A DNA stretch of 64,000 bases from Ktedonobacter sp. SOSP1-85 (GCF_016587415.1 NZ_BNJI01000002.1:1860001-1924000), one strand, 5' to 3'. Positions 9,184-17,407 are shown, counted from the stretch's first letter. The notes: a model not told the origin generated them from the sequence alone. Translations and numbers: made by a program.

Positions 9184-9249
9184 TATAACATGGAAAAGAG
9201 AGGTGGTCGTGGCGAACACCACGACCACCTCTCTTTTCCATGTTATAAT
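9184..9249. promoter_or_regulatory. symmetrical hairpin with outward-facing extended -10 elements
   Basis: Two perfect 29-bp arms (9184-9212, 9219-9247) with a 6-base loop. The right end reads TGTTATAAT (9241-9249), an extended -10 for the amylase; the left end read on the reverse strand gives TGTTATATT, an extended -10 for tetR. No good -35 hexamers are seen, consistent with extended -10 promoters. The inverted repeat thus looks like a bidirectional promoter. Confidence 0.5.
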
Positions 9250-9341
9250 TTCCGCATAAGGATCGTTTTCTTCGTTAGGACGTGCACAACCACGGGCTTG
9301 AGTTGGCACAAGCGGAGGCAACAGGAGGATATTACAATCAC

Positions 9342-10847
9342 ATGAGAACAGGATGTTCTTTACCAATCACCAGGCACGGAGGCCTCTGGCGCCGGGCGCT
9401 ATTGCTCGCGACCCTCTTACTCGTCTTCGCCCTTGTAGGCACCGTTCTCCTCGTCATCTCGCCATCCAGGCGGGTCTATGCCCATTCAGCCAATGAATGG
9501 ACCAGTCGCTCCATCTACTTTATCATGACGGACCGCTTTAGCGATGGTAATACCGGAAACGATAACTATGGCGGCTTCAACACCAATCGCTCGGATGCCA
9601 CCGCCTGGCATGGCGGCGACTTCCAGGGCATTATCAATCACCTGGACTATATCAGGAATATGGGCTTCACCGCCATCTGGATTACACCCGTGGTAATGCA
9701 GCATGACGCCCATGCCTATCATGGCTACTGGGGCTATGACTTCTACTCCATCGATGGTCATCTCGGCAGTATGAGCGACCTGCAAAACCTTGTGACCCAG
9801 GCGCATAATCGCAACATCTGGGTTATGCTCGATGTCGTGGCCAACCACACCGGCTCCTATAACTACACCGCGCCCACCTTCCCCAACTACAGCAACTACC
9901 ACCACAACGGCAACATCCAGGACTATAACAACCAGTGGGACCTGGAAAACGAGGATGTGGCAGGCCTCAATGATCTCAACCAGGACGACTCCACGACCCA
10001 CTCTACTCTACTCAATAATGTGAGCTGGCTGGTCAACACAACCGGCGTCGATGGCCTGCGCGTGGACACCGTCAAGCACGTCCCCAAGTCCTTCTGGAGC
10101 AGCTATGCTCAGAGCGCGGGAACCTTTACCATCGGTGAAGTCTATAGCGGCGATCCCGGCTACGTCGGCGATTACACCCACTACCTGGATGCTGTGCTGG
10201 ACTATCCTATGTACTACACCATCCATGATGTCTTCGCCCAGAATAAGAGCATGTATGAGATCCGTGATCGCTATAACTCCGACGGCTCCTACCGAGACGC
10301 GCACACCAATGGTGTCTTTATCGATAACCATGACCAGGATCGCTTCCTCTGCGACGCCTCGGGCAACCCCGCTCAAACCTGGGACAAATATCCCCAACTT
10401 GAGATGGCCCTGGCCTTCACCTTCGCCAGCCGTGGCATCCCGATCATGTACTACGGCACCGAGCAGGGTTTCAGCGGCTGCGCCGATCCCGCCAACCGCG
10501 AGGACATGTTCAACTCCTTCAACACCAGCGGCACGCTCTACAACTATGTCGCCAAACTCAATTACGCCCGCAACCTCAACACCGCCCTGCAAAACGGCGC
10601 GCAGTATGAGAAGTGGGTCAATGATAGCTTCTACGCCTTTGAGCGCGAGAACGGCGGCAGCAATGTTCTTGTCGCCCTCAACAACTGCTGGTGTACCCGT
10701 ACCGTCACCATCCCCAACCTGGACAACTTCGCCAGCAGCCAGACGCTCCACGATGAGCTGACCGGCACCGCCTACCAGCTCCAGGGCAACAGCATCACTC
10801 TCACGCTCCCCAGCCACCAGGCAGTCGAGCTCACCAACCGCTATTAA
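9342..10847 (+). CDS. secreted GH13 alpha-amylase family enzyme
   Basis: 501 residues from the ATG at 9342, chosen for its AGGAGG at 9323-9328 and because it begins a good signal peptide: basic start, hydrophobic LLLATLLLVFALVGTVLLV, cleavage near YAHS. A GTG at 9282 would only add residues before the signal. The mature enzyme shows the GH13 regions in order: DVVANHTG, GLRVDTVKH (nucleophile Asp), GEVYSGDP (acid/base Glu) and FIDNHDQDRF (third Asp). A short beta domain ends the protein. It should hydrolyse alpha-1,4-glucans outside the cell; maltogenic or neopullulanase specificity cannot be judged. A hairpin follows the stop. Confidence 0.9.
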   Translation: MRTGCSLPITRHGGLWRRALLLATLLLVFALVGTVLLVISPSRRVYAHSANEWTSRSIYFIMTDRFSDGNTGNDNYGGFNTNRSDATAWHGGDFQGIINHLDYIRNMGFTAIWITPVVMQHDAHAYHGYWGYDFYSIDGHLGSMSDLQNLVTQAHNRNIWVMLDVVANHTGSYNYTAPTFPNYSNYHHNGNIQDYNNQWDLENEDVAGLNDLNQDDSTTHSTLLNNVSWLVNTTGVDGLRVDTVKHVPKSFWSSYAQSAGTFTIGEVYSGDPGYVGDYTHYLDAVLDYPMYYTIHDVFAQNKSMYEIRDRYNSDGSYRDAHTNGVFIDNHDQDRFLCDASGNPAQTWDKYPQLEMALAFTFASRGIPIMYYGTEQGFSGCADPANREDMFNSFNTSGTLYNYVAKLNYARNLNTALQNGAQYEKWVNDSFYAFERENGGSNVLVALNNCWCTRTVTIPNLDNFASSQTLHDELTGTAYQLQGNSITLTLPSHQAVELTNRY

Positions 10848-10850
10848 ACA

Positions 10851-10887
10851 TAGCGCCGGGCCGCCCTGCATGAGCGGCTCGGCGCTA
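10851..10887 (+). terminator. hairpin after the amylase gene
   Basis: Arms TAGCGCCGGGCCGC and GCGGCTCGGCGCTA (one G-T pair) with a 9-base loop, starting 4 bases after the amylase stop. No T-tract follows; directly after it lies a single decayed arm of the family A repeat (GGCGTACGCGCCTAC). Confidence 0.6.
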
Positions 10888-11090
10888 GTGGCGTACGCGC
10901 CTACTTCCTGAATGGGCCATTAACCATGCACGTTGAAATATCCCATATCTATATTTAAGCGGTAAATCTCATATGTGATTAGATCGTGCGCTTATGTTAA
11001 GATAAAGAGCGAAAAATTGTCGCATGAAAGTGTCGACCGGAGAGAAAACATCTTCTCTCCCTACCTTGGGTAAGGAAGTGTCTAGCGACT

Positions 11091-11426
11091 ATGAAACTGA
11101 ATCATGTCAATCTGACCGTCACTGATGTTCCTGCGGCGGCTAACTTTCTCGAAACGTACTTCGGGTTACGCAACCAGGGAGGCAACAAAGGGTTTACTGT
11201 GCTTTTCGACGACGATAATCTGGTACTCACCTTGATGAAAGCTGGTCAGGTGAGCTATCCTGGCACATTTCATATCGGCTTTGTCCAAGAAAGCGAGGAG
11301 CGCGTCAACGAGATCTATCAACGCTTGAAAGACGACGGATTTGAAATGAAGCCCCCGGAACGGAGTCATGCCTGGACATTTTATGTTCAAGCGCCAGGCG
11401 GATTCCTGGTCGAGGTTCTGGCCTAG
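11091..11426 (+). CDS. VOC (glyoxalase/bleomycin-resistance) fold protein
   Basis: 111 residues forming one complete vicinal-oxygen-chelate unit. It opens with MKLNHVNLTVTDVPAAANF, whose His is a typical metal ligand, and ends with the YVQAPGGFLVEVL strand, whose Glu is the usual last ligand. AAGGAAG lies about 12 bases before the ATG. Such proteins dimerise and act as lyases, dioxygenases or drug-binding proteins; which applies is unknown. A winged-helix gene relic starts right after its stop. Confidence 0.82.
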   Translation: MKLNHVNLTVTDVPAAANFLETYFGLRNQGGNKGFTVLFDDDNLVLTLMKAGQVSYPGTFHIGFVQESEERVNEIYQRLKDDGFEMKPPERSHAWTFYVQAPGGFLVEVLA

Positions 11427-11443
11427 CTTACCGTCCCCAGGGA

Positions 11444-11656
11444 TGGATTTCTGCGATCATCCTGGTCAACGGTTCTACTCAAGGCGTCTGGCAATCGAGC
11501 ACTCGGCGCTCCCAAACGGTCGTCAAGGTTCATCTGTTCTGCTCACCCACAGCCTTGATCCACAAAGGGATTGAAGCTGAAGTGAAGCGGCTCAGTAACT
11601 TTTTCAAGACGAACGTGCCGCTTGAATATGAGCATCCTTCTGCCTCTGGGCTGTAG
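11444..11656 (+). pseudogene. remnant of a winged-helix (YcaQ/AlkZ-like) protein C-terminus
   Basis: This frame, without a start codon, reads ISAIILVNGSTQGVWQ, then VVKVHLF, then GIEAEVKRLSNFF and ends at TAG 11654. That matches the last 60-70 residues of the 'winged helix DNA-binding domain' proteins related to AlkZ/YcaQ glycosylases (ILVDG..xGxW.. then EAERL..FL). The rest of the gene is absent. The stretch 11657-11740 has nothing recognisable. Confidence 0.5.
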
Positions 11657-11740
11657 CGCTCGTGGGGAGATGGCTCAACAGCGCTCAAGCCAGGGCATTC
11701 ATGTGCCAAGCTCAAACTTACCCGTGTGTCTGTGTTCCTC

Positions 11741-11813
11741 TTGACAATGGCTCGTTCATGGACTATGCTCTACTCAATCATAAACCGAGTCTCGGTTTAT
11801 GATTGAGTAGAGC
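11741..11813 (+). promoter_or_regulatory. promoter overlapped by a 47-bp perfect palindrome, upstream of methyltransferase
   Basis: TTGACA (11741-11746), a 17-base spacer and TATGCT (11764-11769) form a promoter. The -10 runs into a palindrome with two perfect 23-bp arms (11767-11789, 11791-11813) around a single T. A partial third copy (TGATTGAGT) follows at about 11821. The location over the -10 and start site fits a repressor operator, most simply for the TetR encoded downstream at 12753. Confidence 0.65.
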
Positions 11814-11840
11814 AAAACTTTGATTGAGTGAGGTCTCCTT

Positions 11841-12716
11841 ATGGCAAATCAACGTGTAAGCAATACAGCGCTTGGCGCAGCAATATGTCGTTTGATCGAA
11901 CAGTACCAGCCCGAGAACGCCCGGCTGTTTCATGATTCGGTGATCAAAGACCTGGTTGGCACCCCCATCCGGATGCTGATGCAGTTCAAAAGCATGCGCA
12001 ATTTGACGATCCAACAGATGGATGCCATTACGCCAGGGATTTACGGCGTCCAGATCTCTCGGACGCGCTTTATCGACGATGCCGTCCGGGATGCCCTCTC
12101 GCAGGGGATCGAACAAGTGGTGATCCTGGGTGCCGGGCTTGATACGCGCCCCTATCGCCTGACCGGTATGGAACACACGCGCGTGTTTGAAGTTGACCTT
12201 CCATCTGTGCAGGAAGACAAAAAGAAGAAGCTACACAAACATTTTGGTCGGCTACCGGAACAGGTCACGTTTCTCCCCATCGACTTCGACACGCAGAGTC
12301 TGGAAGCCGTCTTCAGCGGGACACCTTTCGACCCTGCCAGTCCGGCGATCTTTGTGTGGGAAGGCGTGACGCAGTACCTCTCGGAGGAAGCCGTCCACAG
12401 GACACTGGCTTTCGTTGGCACCTCGGCTCCTGGGAGTATTCTTGTGTTTACCTATGTCTTGAAAAGCTTTATCGAACGACGTTCGGATATTCCGGGCGAG
12501 GAGAAAATGATGGATATGGTGGCGAAAAAGGGCTCCCCCTGGCTGTTTGGCCTGGAACCTTCCAGCCTCGCATCCTACCTCGCCCCCTTTCATCTCAGTC
12601 TGACAGCAGACGTTGGGAGTACAGAGCATCAAACACGCTACTTCAAATCTGTGAGACGGGAACTGGTCGTGTCCGAAGTCGAACGGATTGCTCAAGCGAC
12701 CGTCGTTCGCCCCTGA
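11841..12716 (+). CDS. class I SAM methyltransferase, leucine carboxyl methyltransferase (LCM) family
   Basis: 291 residues. The SAM-binding glycine loop is VVILGAGLDTRPYRL, followed by the acidic strand VFEVDLP and by the LCM hallmark WEGVTQYLSEEAV. Bacterial members methylate carboxyl or hydroxyl groups on small molecules and are often found with biosynthesis or resistance genes; the substrate here is unknown. It is the first gene of a two-gene unit: a TetR gene begins 36 bases after its stop. The ATG follows TGAGGTCTCCTT, a modest ribosome site. The palindromic promoter upstream suggests tight repression and induction by a ligand. Confidence 0.85.
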   Translation: MANQRVSNTALGAAICRLIEQYQPENARLFHDSVIKDLVGTPIRMLMQFKSMRNLTIQQMDAITPGIYGVQISRTRFIDDAVRDALSQGIEQVVILGAGLDTRPYRLTGMEHTRVFEVDLPSVQEDKKKKLHKHFGRLPEQVTFLPIDFDTQSLEAVFSGTPFDPASPAIFVWEGVTQYLSEEAVHRTLAFVGTSAPGSILVFTYVLKSFIERRSDIPGEEKMMDMVAKKGSPWLFGLEPSSLASYLAPFHLSLTADVGSTEHQTRYFKSVRRELVVSEVERIAQATVVRP

Positions 12717-12752
12717 TACTGGTCTTCTTTTACGAATGAGAGGTGAGAAGTC

Positions 12753-13463
12753 ATGGTACGCACCATCAACGAAGCCGCTCACGAGGCCCGCCGCAACGCC
12801 ATTCTTGACGCAGCGCAACGTGCCATTGAAACCAGGGGCTATGAACAGATGGCAATTGCCGATCTGGTGGGCGAATTGCACATCTCCTCTGGAGCATTCT
12901 ATCACTACTTTGACTCCAAACCAGCCTTGCTTGAGGCTCTGATCGAGCGTATCGGGAACCAGATCGAGCAGTTAGTGCTTCCCATCGTCCATGATCCAAC
13001 GGCTGGCGCGCTCACCAAACTCCAGCGCTTCTTTACCGCACTGGACCACTGGAAACATGCACACAGGCACCTCGTGTTCGCGTCTCTGTGCGTCTGGTAT
13101 GGCGATGAGAATGTCGTCGTTCGCCACAAACTCTACATCGCCCGCGTGAAACGTTTCACGCCCTGGCTGGAGGAGATGATCCGTCAAGGAATCGAAGAAG
13201 GCGTCTTGACGACTCCCTACCCGGATCAGGCGGCGAGAATGGTCATCTCCCTGTTTGAAGACCTTGGGTATGCGACAGCCGAGATCCTCTGCGCGCAGGA
13301 CCATTCGCCCGACGATCTCCCCCGGCTCGCTCGGATCATAGAAGCCTGTGCTGACGGGCTGGAACGCTTGCTGGGAGCGCCAGCAGGCTCGATACCTCAA
13401 GCCGAGCGCTCAGATCTCCTGGAGTGGTTGGTTCCGCCCACACAATCGAGAGAGGATGAATAG
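12753..13463 (+). CDS. TetR family transcriptional regulator
   Basis: 236 residues with an N-terminal TetR domain (NAILDAAQRAIETRGYEQM, IADLVGELHISSGAFYHYF at about residues 14-55). The C-terminal helical domain is of the type that binds small ligands. GAGAGGTGAGAAG precedes the ATG. Cotranscription with the methyltransferase suggests it controls that enzyme through the 47-bp palindrome at 11767-11813. It is not closely similar to the TetR at 8354. Confidence 0.88.
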   Translation: MVRTINEAAHEARRNAILDAAQRAIETRGYEQMAIADLVGELHISSGAFYHYFDSKPALLEALIERIGNQIEQLVLPIVHDPTAGALTKLQRFFTALDHWKHAHRHLVFASLCVWYGDENVVVRHKLYIARVKRFTPWLEEMIRQGIEEGVLTTPYPDQAARMVISLFEDLGYATAEILCAQDHSPDDLPRLARIIEACADGLERLLGAPAGSIPQAERSDLLEWLVPPTQSREDE

Positions 13464-13555
13464 CGCGTACAAACCGAGCTCCTCTGAGCACGAAAATGGG
13501 GTGCGCCTCTTTCCGAGGCTCAAAATGAATTCATATTATAAACGGGCCACGGAGC

Positions 13556-13605
13556 AGTAGCCGCGTACGCCAGTAGCGGGCCCGCTGCTGGCGTACGCGG
13601 CTACT
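13556..13605. repeat. long palindromic hairpin, family A, between convergent genes
   Basis: Two 25-bp arms with one mismatch and no loop, containing the core GTAGCCGCGTACGCCAG also found at 2162-2218. It lies between tetR (stop 13463) and the MocR gene (stop 13622), so it is placed to end both transcripts. The order of arms is reversed relative to the first copy. Confidence 0.8.
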
Positions 13606-13621
13606 TAAGCGAAAATGGCGT

Positions 13622-15133
13622 CTATATAAGCGCACTCCGCAAAACACGCGCCAGGGCATGCACATCTGCTCGTAGCGCCTCTGGGGTCGCATTTGCAAAA
13701 CCAAGCACGAGGCCATCACGCTTGAGGGGTTGCATGCTAAATTGCGAAACAGGCTGTATTCTCAGACCTTGCTTTGCAGCCAGTTCGACTACGCTATCGG
13801 CACTTACCCCCTCCGGCAGCCAGGCAACAAGGTGGATGCCAGCTTCTGGTATAGTAACGTCCAGAATATTGCCCAGCTCCTGGTTCAAGGCCTTCACCAG
13901 AACATCGCGCCGCTCCATGTAGAGTCCACGCATCTTGCGTAGGTAGCGCGCGAAGTGTCCCCCGGTAATAAAATCGGCCAGGGCCATCTGCTCCAGCAGC
14001 GGCAGGTGTACATCGACGAAGCGGCGGGTGGCAAGAAAGCCCTCCAGCAACTGTGGTGGCACGACCATATATCCCAGGCGCAACGAGGGAAAGAGCACCT
14101 TACTAAAGGTGCCAATATAGATCACGCGCCCCGCACGATCAAGGCCATGCAACGCCTCCAGAGGCCGTCCGCTGTAACGATACTCGCTATCATAGTCATC
14201 CTCTACAATCCAGCCTTGCGTCTTCCTCGCCCATTCCAGCAGCTCCAGGCGCCGGACCAGGCTCATGGTAACTCCTGTAGGAAACTGGTGTGAGGGGGTC
14301 ACTACCGCCATACGTGCCTCGCCTTTAAGCTGTAGTCCAGCCACCACATTGATGCCCTCGCCATCTACCGGCACAGGTACCATAACAACTCCTGCAGCCA
14401 TTAGCGCACCCCTGGCCCCAAAGTAGCCCGGATCCTCAACCCAGGACTGCTCGCCAGGATCGAGCAATACGCGTGCCACCAGGTCGAGCGCGCCTTGCGC
14501 TCCGGCGGTAAGTATGATCTGTTCAGGCATACAATGCACACCACGCGTAATGCCGATGTGTGCTGCAATGGCCTCGCGCAAAGGTCCATAGCCCTGCACA
14601 TCCTGATAACGTGAGTGGGCTTGCAGCGATTGCCGGGCGTGTTTCGCTATCAGCCTGGCCCAGATCTCATAGGGGAAGTACGCCACTTCAGGCCCGCCCA
14701 CCAGGAACACATCTTTGTCTGAACTGACTTCTGTCTCCTGCCCAAAAGCAAACTCGTCAAGCAAGGCTTGACTACGCCGCGCCAGCAAGCCGCGCTGTGT
14801 CGCAGGCGCAACCCTCCTACCTTGTTTAGAGCCATTTCCACTCGCCTGCGCCAGTTGCTCCGGCTCCAAACGGGCCACCCGCGTCCCATCTCCCACCCGG
14901 CTCTCCAGATATCCCTCCAGCAATAACTGTTCGTAGGCCAGAGCCGTCGTATTACGCGATACTTCTAGCTGGCTAGCCAGTATCCGCGTCGAGGGAAGAC
15001 GCGCTCCCGTCTCCAACTGGCCTGCCAGGATTTGCGCCCGCAAGCGCTCATAAAGCTGGCGATAGAGCGGCGCCTGCGCGTTCTGATCAAGTATAATCTC
15101 CGGTTTATCCACCGGTCTCGCCCGCTTTGGCAT
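13622..15133 (-). CDS. MocR/PdxR-type regulator (GntR HTH fused to aminotransferase domain)
   Basis: 503 residues. The N-terminal GntR winged helix (PLYRQLYERLRAQILAGQL, TRILASQLEVSRNTTALAYE) is joined by a linker to a type I aminotransferase-like domain from about residue 125. The likely PLP-lysine region is YIGTFSKVLFPSLRLGY. MocR proteins bind PLP and often an amino-acid-derived effector, and activate or repress a neighbouring divergent gene. Here that neighbour is the AhpD-like gene at 15327. AAGGGAGCAG precedes the ATG. Confidence 0.9.
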   Translation of the reverse strand: MPKRARPVDKPEIILDQNAQAPLYRQLYERLRAQILAGQLETGARLPSTRILASQLEVSRNTTALAYEQLLLEGYLESRVGDGTRVARLEPEQLAQASGNGSKQGRRVAPATQRGLLARRSQALLDEFAFGQETEVSSDKDVFLVGGPEVAYFPYEIWARLIAKHARQSLQAHSRYQDVQGYGPLREAIAAHIGITRGVHCMPEQIILTAGAQGALDLVARVLLDPGEQSWVEDPGYFGARGALMAAGVVMVPVPVDGEGINVVAGLQLKGEARMAVVTPSHQFPTGVTMSLVRRLELLEWARKTQGWIVEDDYDSEYRYSGRPLEALHGLDRAGRVIYIGTFSKVLFPSLRLGYMVVPPQLLEGFLATRRFVDVHLPLLEQMALADFITGGHFARYLRKMRGLYMERRDVLVKALNQELGNILDVTIPEAGIHLVAWLPEGVSADSVVELAAKQGLRIQPVSQFSMQPLKRDGLVLGFANATPEALRADVHALARVLRSALI

Positions 15134-15300
15134 AAGTTACTGCTCCCTTTGCTAAAAGCGCTCAAAGTTTTTGCTTAGAAATGGCACCTCTATAGTAATA
15201 CAAATTGGATCTTTTAACAATCCCATTATTGAGGTATACTACCGCCAGATAGAAGACAACTACACGAAACAATCTGATGACATTAAAAGGAGCTTCAATC

Positions 15301-15352
15301 ATGGGAATAAGACTAAACTACGGTAAATGGGAATAAGACTAAACTACGGTAA
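15301..15352 (+). repeat. 26-bp perfect tandem duplication covering a start codon
   Basis: Bases 15301-15326 are repeated exactly at 15327-15352, each copy beginning with ATG. The ribosome site AAAAGGAG (about 15286-15293) serves the first copy. That reading frame runs 11 codons and stops at TAA 15334-15336, overlapping the second ATG, which opens the AhpD-like gene. Since 26 is not a multiple of three, the duplication moves the original start out of frame. Confidence 0.9.
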
Positions 15353-15770
15353 AGCTGCACCTGGGGCGATGAGAGCCATGAACGGCCTTGAGACATATAT
15401 CAACAATTGTGGGCTCGAGGCCCCTTTGAAGGAACTGGTACGCCTGCGCGCCTCTCAGATCAATGGATGCGCATATTGCGTCAGTATGCATAGCTTTGAT
15501 GCCCGCGAGGGTGGCGACACGGAGCAGCGCCTCTACGCGCTACCAGTCTGGCACGAGACACCTTTCTTCAGCGACCGCGAGCGCGCCGCCCTCCTCTGGA
15601 CTGAGAAGCTCACGCTGATCACCCTCGATCGCGTACCCGATGAGGTCTACGAGCAGGTGCGTCCTCATTTCACTGATGAAGAACTGGTAAACCTGACCCT
15701 GCTCATCGCGACCATCAACGCCTGGAACCGCTTCGGCATCAGCTTCCGCGATGTCCCCACAGCAAAATAA
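15327..15770 (+). CDS. AhpD/carboxymuconolactone decarboxylase-like peroxidase-fold protein
   Basis: 147 residues. The CMD/AhpD active-site motif is visible as NGCAYCVSMHS (Cys-x-x-Cys with the following His), preceded by LKELVRLRASQI. AhpD-like proteins use the two cysteines in peroxide or disulfide chemistry; many serve unknown oxidative roles. The in-frame start at 15327 lacks its own ribosome site because of the 26-bp duplication, so translation would depend on termination and re-initiation from the 11-codon leader. It is divergent from a MocR regulator and ends in a strong hairpin. Confidence 0.85.
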   Translation: MGIRLNYGKAAPGAMRAMNGLETYINNCGLEAPLKELVRLRASQINGCAYCVSMHSFDAREGGDTEQRLYALPVWHETPFFSDRERAALLWTEKLTLITLDRVPDEVYEQVRPHFTDEELVNLTLLIATINAWNRFGISFRDVPTAK

Positions 15771-15775
15771 AAAAA

Positions 15776-15840
15776 TTGAAGGTGTGGTGGTGGTGGAGGA
15801 AGCGCCGAGGGCGCTTCCTCCACCACCACCACACCTTCAA
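15776..15840. terminator. 31-bp perfect stem-loop after the AhpD-like gene
   Basis: Perfect 31-bp arms (15776-15806, 15810-15840) with a 3-base loop, beginning 5 bases after the TAA. GTGGTGGTGG repeats fill the arm. An A-run precedes and TTCAA ends the arm; there is no long T-tract. Terminator function is inferred from position. Confidence 0.65.
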
Positions 15841-15886
15841 TCAGCAAGAAAATAGCAAGTCGCTTGACTGGATTATTGCCCGGGGC

Positions 15887-15940
15887 TGCCAAATATATTG
15901 TGGGGTCCATGCTGGCATGGACCCCACAATATATTTGGCA
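15887..15940. repeat. palindromic hairpin, family B (core GGGTCCATGCTGGCATGG)
   Basis: Perfect 26-bp arms around TG. It sits 8 bases from the stop of the MFS gene on the reverse strand, so it can act as that gene's terminator. The central 20 bases match the repeats at 17278-17390 and 43489-43589. Confidence 0.8.
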
Positions 15941-15948
15941 TCTTCTAT

Positions 15949-17193
15949 TTACTCAGGAACAACCACTATGTCTTCGGCGGTCTTCTTATGCCCACGCAAC
16001 CTCTCCTTATTCAGCCATATACTGCCAAAGAGCAGTAGCAGAGCCAGAAGAACACAGGCCGCCCCAATCCAGCCTAGCTGGGTTACCGCGACGGCGCGGA
16101 GAGATAGCCCTCCTAAGGCCGCTCCCCCGGCTATGCCCAGGTAGAACATAGAGTTATTCAGGGCCAGGATCACGTTCGCGTGCTCAGGAGCTACGCTCAG
16201 GAGGCGATGCTGCTGCGGAATGAAGAGCAGCGCTCCCGACATCCCCCAGACGAAGAGCGCCAGCAGTCCCCCCAGCCACGTTGTCGTCGCCAGCGGAATA
16301 ACAATTTCCATAATCAATAAGAGGACCATAGAAACAAGCAACGGGCGCTGCGGACCAACGCGATCCGCGATCATACCACCCGACCAGTTACCAACTACCA
16401 CACCCAGGCCAAAGACCATCAGCATACCGCTGAGATCCACAAGATGCATATTTTGCTGCAAGAGCGGCCCGATATAGGTATAGATGGCATAGATTCCCAG
16501 GTTCCACAGCAACGCGGGCAGCAAGGTCAGGACCAGGCGAGGCTGAGTTATGGGCGCGAGTCGCTGCCGCAGCGATACGGTTGGCGGCGTCGCAATCCTG
16601 GGCAGACCGCTGATCAGGAAGGCCAGAAATCCTATTCCGGCCAGGCCCGCCACCAGGCCAAAGGAGAGGCGCCAGCCAAAGTGCTCGCCAATCCAGGTTC
16701 CCAGCGGCGAGCCAAGCGCGGTCGCCACAGTAAGCCCGATAACGACCAGCGCCAGAGCCTGGCCGCGCTTCTCCGGCGGGGCAAGCGCGATTCCCATAGT
16801 ATAGGCCTGCGGCGCATAGACTGCGGCAAAACAGCCAGTCAGAATGCGCGTCAGCATCAAGAGCGGAAAGGTTGGCGCCAGGGCCGATCCTATATTTGCC
16901 AGGCAAAAAAGACCAAGAGACACAATCAATACGCGGTGTGGCGACCAGCGACCAATGAGTACAGCCAGCAGCGGTGCCCCCAGCCCATAGGTAAGCGAAA
17001 AGGCCGTGACCAGTTGCCCGGCCACACTCACGGTCACCCCCGTCTCATGCGCAATCACAGGCAGCACACCTGCTACGACAAAAGCGTCGGTCCCCAACGC
17101 AAACATGCCCAGCGCCAGCAAGAGAATACGCGGATTTATACGAGTCGCCCGGCTAGCCTCAGCCACTGAGCGTTGTTGAGTCATTTGTGACAT
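15949..17193 (-). CDS. MFS exporter of the DHA1 (AraJ/YdhP-like) group
   Basis: 414 residues with twelve predicted helices. Motif A-like LIGRWSPHRVLIV follows helix 2, and helix 4-5 carries TRILTGCFAAVYAPQAYTMG and LGSPLGTWIGEHFGWRLSF, as in proton-driven drug or sugar efflux pumps of the AraJ/YdhP type. The substrate is unknown. The ATG at 17193 is 12 bases from AAAGG. Immediately upstream is the 25-bp inverted repeat at 17215-17239, which resembles half sites in the promoter of the neighbouring Rrf2 gene, suggesting that regulator controls this pump. Confidence 0.88.
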   Translation of the reverse strand: MSQMTQQRSVAEASRATRINPRILLLALGMFALGTDAFVVAGVLPVIAHETGVTVSVAGQLVTAFSLTYGLGAPLLAVLIGRWSPHRVLIVSLGLFCLANIGSALAPTFPLLMLTRILTGCFAAVYAPQAYTMGIALAPPEKRGQALALVVIGLTVATALGSPLGTWIGEHFGWRLSFGLVAGLAGIGFLAFLISGLPRIATPPTVSLRQRLAPITQPRLVLTLLPALLWNLGIYAIYTYIGPLLQQNMHLVDLSGMLMVFGLGVVVGNWSGGMIADRVGPQRPLLVSMVLLLIMEIVIPLATTTWLGGLLALFVWGMSGALLFIPQQHRLLSVAPEHANVILALNNSMFYLGIAGGAALGGLSLRAVAVTQLGWIGAACVLLALLLLFGSIWLNKERLRGHKKTAEDIVVVPE

Positions 17194-17214
17194 TAAAATA
17201 ATAGCCTTTCAATG

Positions 17215-17239
17215 CGGTGTAATAATTTTGATTACACCG
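17215..17239. promoter_or_regulatory. inverted repeat operator upstream of the MFS gene
   Basis: Perfect arms CGGTGTAAT and ATTACACCG separated by 7 bases, 22 bases before the MFS start. The half site GGTGTAA recurs inside the promoter spacer of the Rrf2 gene (reverse strand, about 17963-17969). An Rrf2 operator is inferred. Confidence 0.6.
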
Positions 17240-17277
17240 GAGCGTAAAAAAAGAGTTTTATTGGTGCATCCACCAAA

Positions 17278-17390
17278 TTGTAGGGTCCATGTTGGTATGG
17301 ACTTAAAGCCTCGCCCAAGCATGGTTTCGCGCTTCTCGCAAACGTTGGGATGCGTGGAGAGGAAAGTCCATGCCAGCATGGACCCTACAA
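17278..17390. repeat. family B repeat pair, inverted, with 59-base interior
   Basis: Arms at 17278-17304 and 17364-17390 are 27 bp with two mismatches; each arm is itself a palindrome (GGTCCATG...CATGGACC). The unit lies between the Rrf2 stop and the MFS promoter and can fold in two ways. It resembles REP/BIME-type intergenic repeats. Confidence 0.75.
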
Positions 17391-17407
17391 CTTATTGATT
17401 ACGTCCA

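Noticed and set aside
10008..10871. 287-codon open frame antisense to the amylase gene
   Set aside because: It mirrors the GC-rich third positions of the amylase; Val/Gly/Ala-rich sequence with no domain.
15301..15336. An 11-codon regulatory leader peptide
   Set aside because: The peptide is simply the first codons of the AhpD-like protein copied by the 26-bp duplication, not an independent leader.
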